Shown here in pieces: positions 60,902-64,000 of a stretch of DNA of 64,000 bases (the stretch's first letter is position 1; each line of letters starts with the position of its first letter). Under the pieces are notes generated by a model, which worked only from the letters and a program-made list of their open reading frames with translations, did not search any database and was not told where the DNA came from. The translations under genes and the position numbers were made by a program. The DNA comes from Rhodovastum atsumiense (GTDB lineage: Bacteria; Pseudomonadota; Alphaproteobacteria; Acetobacterales; Acetobacteraceae). The DNA lies in contig NZ_OW485601.1 of assembly GCF_937425535.1 (NCBI RefSeq), forward strand, positions 1,576,501 to 1,640,500, in the 5' to 3' direction.

Positions 60902-63729
60902 AGACGATGTCCCCAACCGCTCATTTGGCCGACCCCGATCCTGCCGCGACCGCCCTGCAGGAAGCGCTGTCCGCCCTGGCAGCCGAGAACGCGGGCGTCG
61001 TGCCGCGCGAGGCCGCCCTTGCTGCCTTCCGTCGCCACCTGGCGCGCATCCAGAACCATGTGCGCGACACGTTCGAGCAAGGCGGCACCTCGGGGCTGGG
61101 CGCGGCGCGCCGGCTGGCATCACTGACCGACGGGCTGATCGGGGCCCTGCACGATTACGCGCTGTCGCTGCACCCGCCCGCCGCGGCGCAGTCCAACGGC
61201 ATCGGGCGCCTCGCCCTCGCCGCCACCGGCGGCTACGGCCGCGGCGTGCTGGCCCCGTTCAGCGACATCGACCTGCTGTTCCTGACCGCCGACGAACCGA
61301 GCCCCTCGGTGCTGCGCAGCGTCGAGTTCATGCTGTATTTCCTGTGGGACCTCGGGCTCAAGGTCGGCCACGCCACCCGCTCGGTCGCCGACTGCCTGAC
61401 CGAGGCGAACGGCGACGCCACCATCCGCACCTCGCTGCTGGACGCCAGGCCGATCGCGGGCGACGCGGTGCTGTTCCAGGAATTCGCCACCCGTTTCCGC
61501 ACCGCCTGCGCCGAGGCGGGGGCCGCCACCTACATCGCCGCCAAGCAGGCCGAGCGGGCCTCCCGCCACCGCCGCTACGGTGACTCCCCCTTCGTGGTGG
61601 AGCCCAACATCAAGGAAGGCCGCGGCGGGCTGCGCGACCTGCAGACGCTGTACTGGATCGCCCGCTACGTCTTCGGCACCAACATCATGGCCGAGCTCGC
61701 CGATCCCGCGGGCCCGGCCGGCGGCATCCTGACCGAGACGGAAGCACGGCTGGCGCGGCGGTCCTGGGACTTCCTGTGGACGCTGCGCTTTCACCTGCAC
61801 TACGTCGCCGGCCGCGCCGAGGAACGCCTGACCTTCGACCTGCAGCCGGTGGTCGGCGCGCGCATGGGCTATACCCGCCACGGCCGCCAGGACGGGGTGG
61901 AGCGCTTCATGCGCCACTACTTCCTGACCGCCCGCGAGGTCTCCCGCCTGACCCATGTGCTGGAGCCGGCGCTGATGCGCGCCGCCCTCGGCCCGCCGGC
62001 GCTGGCGCAGGAGACCGACGCGCAGCTCGCTGCCGCCGGCTTCGTGCTCGCCGACGGGCAGTTGCTGAGCGCCAAGGGCCGCTCCTTCGATCGCGAGCCG
62101 ATCCAGATGCTGCGCATCCTGCAGGTGGCGCGCGACCGCAATCTCCGGCTGCATCCCCTGGCCATGCGCGCGCTGATCCGCAACGAGCGCCGCGCCGTCG
62201 AGCTGCGCGACGACCCGGAGGCGGCGGCGCTGTTCATGGACCTGCTGTGCGGCCGCGAGAGCGAGCACCACCACGCCGATGGCGCGGTGTGGCTGAAGAT
62301 CATGAACGAAACCGGCGTGCTCGGCCGCTTCCTGCCGGACTGGGCCCGCATCGTCGGGCAGATGCAGTTCGACACCTACCACGTGTTCACCGTCGACGAG
62401 CACACGATCGAGGCGATCCACGTGCTCAACACGCTGGAACACGGGGAACTCGCGCAGATCGCGCCGGTCGCCTCCGACATCGTGCATAACCTGCAGTCGC
62501 GGCGAGCGCTGTACGTGGCGATGCTGCTGCACGACATCGCCAAGGGCCGCGGCGGCGACCATTCCGAGCTCGGTGCCGAGCTGGCGCTGGATGTCGGACC
62601 GTCGCTCGGGCTTTCGGCCGAGGAGACCGAAACGGTGTCCTGGCTGGTGCTGCACCACCTGCTGCTCAGCCAGACCGCGTTCAAGCGCGACATCGACGAC
62701 CCCAAGACCATCCTCGACCTCGCCGAGGTGATCCAGTCGCCCGAGCGGCTGCGGCTGCTGCTGGTGCTGACGGTCGCCGACATGCGCGCGGTTTCGGCCA
62801 AGGTGTGGAACGGCTGGAAGGCAACGCTGCTGCGCGAACTGTATGCGCGCGTCGGCGAGGTGCTGGCGGGGGGGCTGGCCACCACGGAACGCGATGTGCG
62901 GGTGCAGCGCGCCAAGGAAGCGGCGGCGCTGCTGCTCGACGACTGGACCGCGGAGGAGCGCGAGCGCTTCCTCTCGCTCGGCTATGGCGGCTACTGGCTG
63001 GGCTTCGACCCGGAGACGCATGCCCGCCACGCCCGCATGATCCGCGACGCCGAGGCGCGCGGCGCGCCGCTGACGGTGGAAACCCAGCCCTTGCCGGCGC
63101 GCGCGGTGACCGAGGTCACGGTCTATGCCGCCGACCATGCCGGGCTGTTCAGCCAGATCGCCGGCGCGCTCGCCGTCGCCGGCGCCTCGATCGTGGACGC
63201 GCGCATCCACACCCTGACCAATGGCATGGCGCTGGATACGTTCTGGGTGCAGGATGCCGCCGGCGGCGCCTTCGACGCGCCGCACCGGCTGGCGCGGTTG
63301 TATGTGCTGATCGAGCAGGCGCTGACCGGGCGCATCAAGCTCGGCGCGGAGATCCGCAAGGCGTCGAAGGCGCTGCTCGGGCGGCGCATGCGGGCGATCC
63401 ATGTGCCGCCGCGCGTGGTGATCGATAATCACGCCTCCAACCGCTACACCGTCATCGAGGTGAACGGCCGCGACCGGCCGGGCCTGCTGCATGACGTGAC
63501 CTCCGCCATCAGCGATCAGGGCCTGCAGATCGCCTCGGCGCATGTCACCACCTATGGCGTGCGGGCGGTCGACTCCTTCTACGTGAAGGATGTGTTCGGG
63601 CTGAAGGTGGAGAACGAGCGCAAGCTGCAGAAGCTGCGCGAGGCGCTGCTGGCGGCGCTGGCCAATCCCGAGGACCCGCCGGCCCCGGTGCCGGCGCCGG
63701 CCAGGCGCAAGCGGGCGAACGCCGCCTGA
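60898..63729 (+). CDS. glnD: Bifunctional PII uridylyltransferase/uridylyl-removing enzyme GlnD
   Basis: A 943-residue nitrogen sensor that adds or removes UMP on PII proteins according to glutamine. The nucleotidyltransferase domain has GGYGRGVLAPFSDIDLLFL; the HD domain has MLLHDIAKGRGGDHSELG; two C-terminal ACT domains begin near VTEVTVYAADHAGLFSQIAG and RYTVIEVNGRDRPGLLHDVTS. All domains are intact. It overlaps mutS by 4 bp. A multi-hairpin repeat follows at 63735-63895. Confidence 0.96.
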   Translation: MKTMSPTAHLADPDPAATALQEALSALAAENAGVVPREAALAAFRRHLARIQNHVRDTFEQGGTSGLGAARRLASLTDGLIGALHDYALSLHPPAAAQSNGIGRLALAATGGYGRGVLAPFSDIDLLFLTADEPSPSVLRSVEFMLYFLWDLGLKVGHATRSVADCLTEANGDATIRTSLLDARPIAGDAVLFQEFATRFRTACAEAGAATYIAAKQAERASRHRRYGDSPFVVEPNIKEGRGGLRDLQTLYWIARYVFGTNIMAELADPAGPAGGILTETEARLARRSWDFLWTLRFHLHYVAGRAEERLTFDLQPVVGARMGYTRHGRQDGVERFMRHYFLTAREVSRLTHVLEPALMRAALGPPALAQETDAQLAAAGFVLADGQLLSAKGRSFDREPIQMLRILQVARDRNLRLHPLAMRALIRNERRAVELRDDPEAAALFMDLLCGRESEHHHADGAVWLKIMNETGVLGRFLPDWARIVGQMQFDTYHVFTVDEHTIEAIHVLNTLEHGELAQIAPVASDIVHNLQSRRALYVAMLLHDIAKGRGGDHSELGAELALDVGPSLGLSAEETETVSWLVLHHLLLSQTAFKRDIDDPKTILDLAEVIQSPERLRLLLVLTVADMRAVSAKVWNGWKATLLRELYARVGEVLAGGLATTERDVRVQRAKEAAALLLDDWTAEERERFLSLGYGGYWLGFDPETHARHARMIRDAEARGAPLTVETQPLPARAVTEVTVYAADHAGLFSQIAGALAVAGASIVDARIHTLTNGMALDTFWVQDAAGGAFDAPHRLARLYVLIEQALTGRIKLGAEIRKASKALLGRRMRAIHVPPRVVIDNHASNRYTVIEVNGRDRPGLLHDVTSAISDQGLQIASAHVTTYGVRAVDSFYVKDVFGLKVENERKLQKLREALLAALANPEDPPAPVPAPARRKRANAA

Positions 63730-63734
63730 ATGAA

Positions 63735-63895
63735 CGGGATCCAAGGGCCTTGTGGCCCTTGGTCGGTCCAGGGCCGAAGCCCTGGTGGGGCGCGGGGCAA
63801 CGCCCCGCCAATCTGGCCGCCGGGGCTTCGCCCCAGACCCCACCAGGAGGCTTCGCCTCCTGGACCTCCACCAAGGGCTTCGCCCTTGGATCCCA
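63735..63895. repeat. Modular hairpin repeat, copy 4 (six hairpins)
   Basis: Six tandem perfect or near-perfect hairpins. Stems and positions: CCAAGGGCC/GGCCCTTGG (63741-63749/63754-63762), CCAGGGC/GCCCTGG (63768-63774/63779-63785), GCGGGGC/GCCCCGC (63792-63798/63802-63808), GGGGC/GCCCC (63822-63826/63830-63834), CCAGGAGGC/GCCTCCTGG (63843-63851/63855-63863) and CCAAGGGC/GCCCTTGG (63871-63878/63882-63889). The last three repeat the architecture and linkers of copy 2. It lies just past glnD and may end that transcript. Confidence 0.9.
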
Positions 63896-63946
63896 TTCAT
63901 TCAGGCGTGCTTGTGGCCATGAAACCACCGGCGTAGAGCAGCGCGC

Positions 63947-64000
63947 ATGTTCGCCATCCCCCCCGGCATTCCCCGCGCGGCCCTGGTCACCGGCAGCGCG
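63947..64000 (+). CDS. Short-chain dehydrogenase/reductase, first codons only
   Basis: The last 54 bases read from ATG 63947 as MFAIPPGIPRAALVTGSA. The ALVTGSA segment is the start of the Rossmann TGxxxGIG cofactor loop of short-chain dehydrogenases. It follows glnD and its hairpin repeat. Only the first 18 codons are in the window, so substrate and subfamily cannot be given. Confidence 0.55.
   Translation, partial: MFAIPPGIPRAALVTGSA

Noticed and set aside
58151-61123. 990-codon minus-strand open frame opposite mutS
   Set aside because: mutS on the plus strand is complete with all motifs; the antisense product is low-complexity Gly/Arg text.
61120-63900. 926-codon minus-strand open frame opposite glnD
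   Set aside because: glnD is intact on the plus strand; the antisense frame has no recognisable blocks.
1-64000. Additional tRNAs, rRNA, riboswitches, prophage or integration sites
   Set aside because: None beyond tRNA-Gln could be recognised by eye; no T-loop pattern plus cloverleaf elsewhere, no phage genes and no integrase.

Overview
The window reads as chromosomal DNA from a GC-rich alphaproteobacterium, most likely Rhodospirillales and probably the Acetobacteraceae. The clues are a CcrM-type adenine methyltransferase, an S-(hydroxymethyl)glutathione dehydrogenase with a GFA partner, a two-gene egtB-egtD ergothioneine pair, the gene order mutY<>dciA-dsbA-smc, mutS-glnD, and ETF-QO beside a TPR lipoprotein and ispE. 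Almost every codon ends in G or C, so most real genes carry long open shadows on the opposite strand; these are left out. I count about 52 protein genes (one frameshifted, two cut by the window edges) and one tRNA-Gln. I see no prophage, insertion sequence, CRISPR array or plasmid functions.

Layout. 1-3232: a partial EamA transporter and an MBOAT/AlgJ-like O-acetylation pair. 3490-8164: ldhA-type D-lactate dehydrogenase, a Tat-exported metallo-beta-lactamase-fold hydrolase, an alpha/beta hydrolase, a nitronate monooxygenase and tRNA-Gln(UUG). 8199-15573: ispE, a TPR lipoprotein and ETF-QO on the minus strand, then a uracil-DNA glycosylase and a soluble lytic transglycosylase on the plus strand. 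15596-20503: a DJ-1/PfpI protein, two membrane-linked GTPases and a ClC transporter. 20704-26333: a frameshifted PA0069-type radical SAM gene, aidB, and an acyl-CoA synthetase/ketopantoate-reductase operon. 26759-29641: a degenerate Hint-domain protein, rnhB and ccrM. 29686-35574: a DUF4142 protein, glucokinase, a molbindin, GFA and class III alcohol dehydrogenase, and a LysR regulator with a YeiH exporter. 35704-41993: a repeat-rich gap, then mutY<>dciA-dsbA-smc. 41990-48622: a PQQ-type sugar dehydrogenase, a phosphoesterase, a DUF2934 protein, egtB-egtD with a small secreted protein, and an MFS transporter. 48940-53472: typA, two tandem paralogous secreted proteins and an adenosine-kinase-like enzyme. 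53588-63729: an EI24/CysZ-like membrane protein, bactofilin with a small lipoprotein, malic enzyme, mutS and glnD, then the first codons of a short-chain dehydrogenase.

How the genes work together. Most are housekeeping: DNA repair (mutY, mutS, udg, aidB-like), chromosome organisation and replication (smc, dciA, ccrM, rnhB), cell wall and shape (slt, bactofilin), nitrogen signalling (glnD), redox and one-carbon detoxification (frmA-GFA, egtBD, dsbA-like) and central metabolism (glk, maeB, ldhA).

The less ordinary signals are: a family of short modular hairpin repeats at four intergenic sites; a 35-bp-arm inverted repeat upstream of mutY's 3' end; a three-half-site operator-like element before the lytic transglycosylase; matching leader hairpins at nearly the same distance from the start codons of the two paralogous secreted proteins; tandem 11-residue repeats in the SMC coiled coil; several enzymes lacking family active-site residues (Hint, AlgJ-like, uracil-DNA glycosylase, ClC); and three genes with no ordinary start codon where one is expected. 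I did not find a clearly new defence or metabolic system. The paralog pair with shared leader structure and the twin-GTPase operon are the best candidates for undescribed biology.
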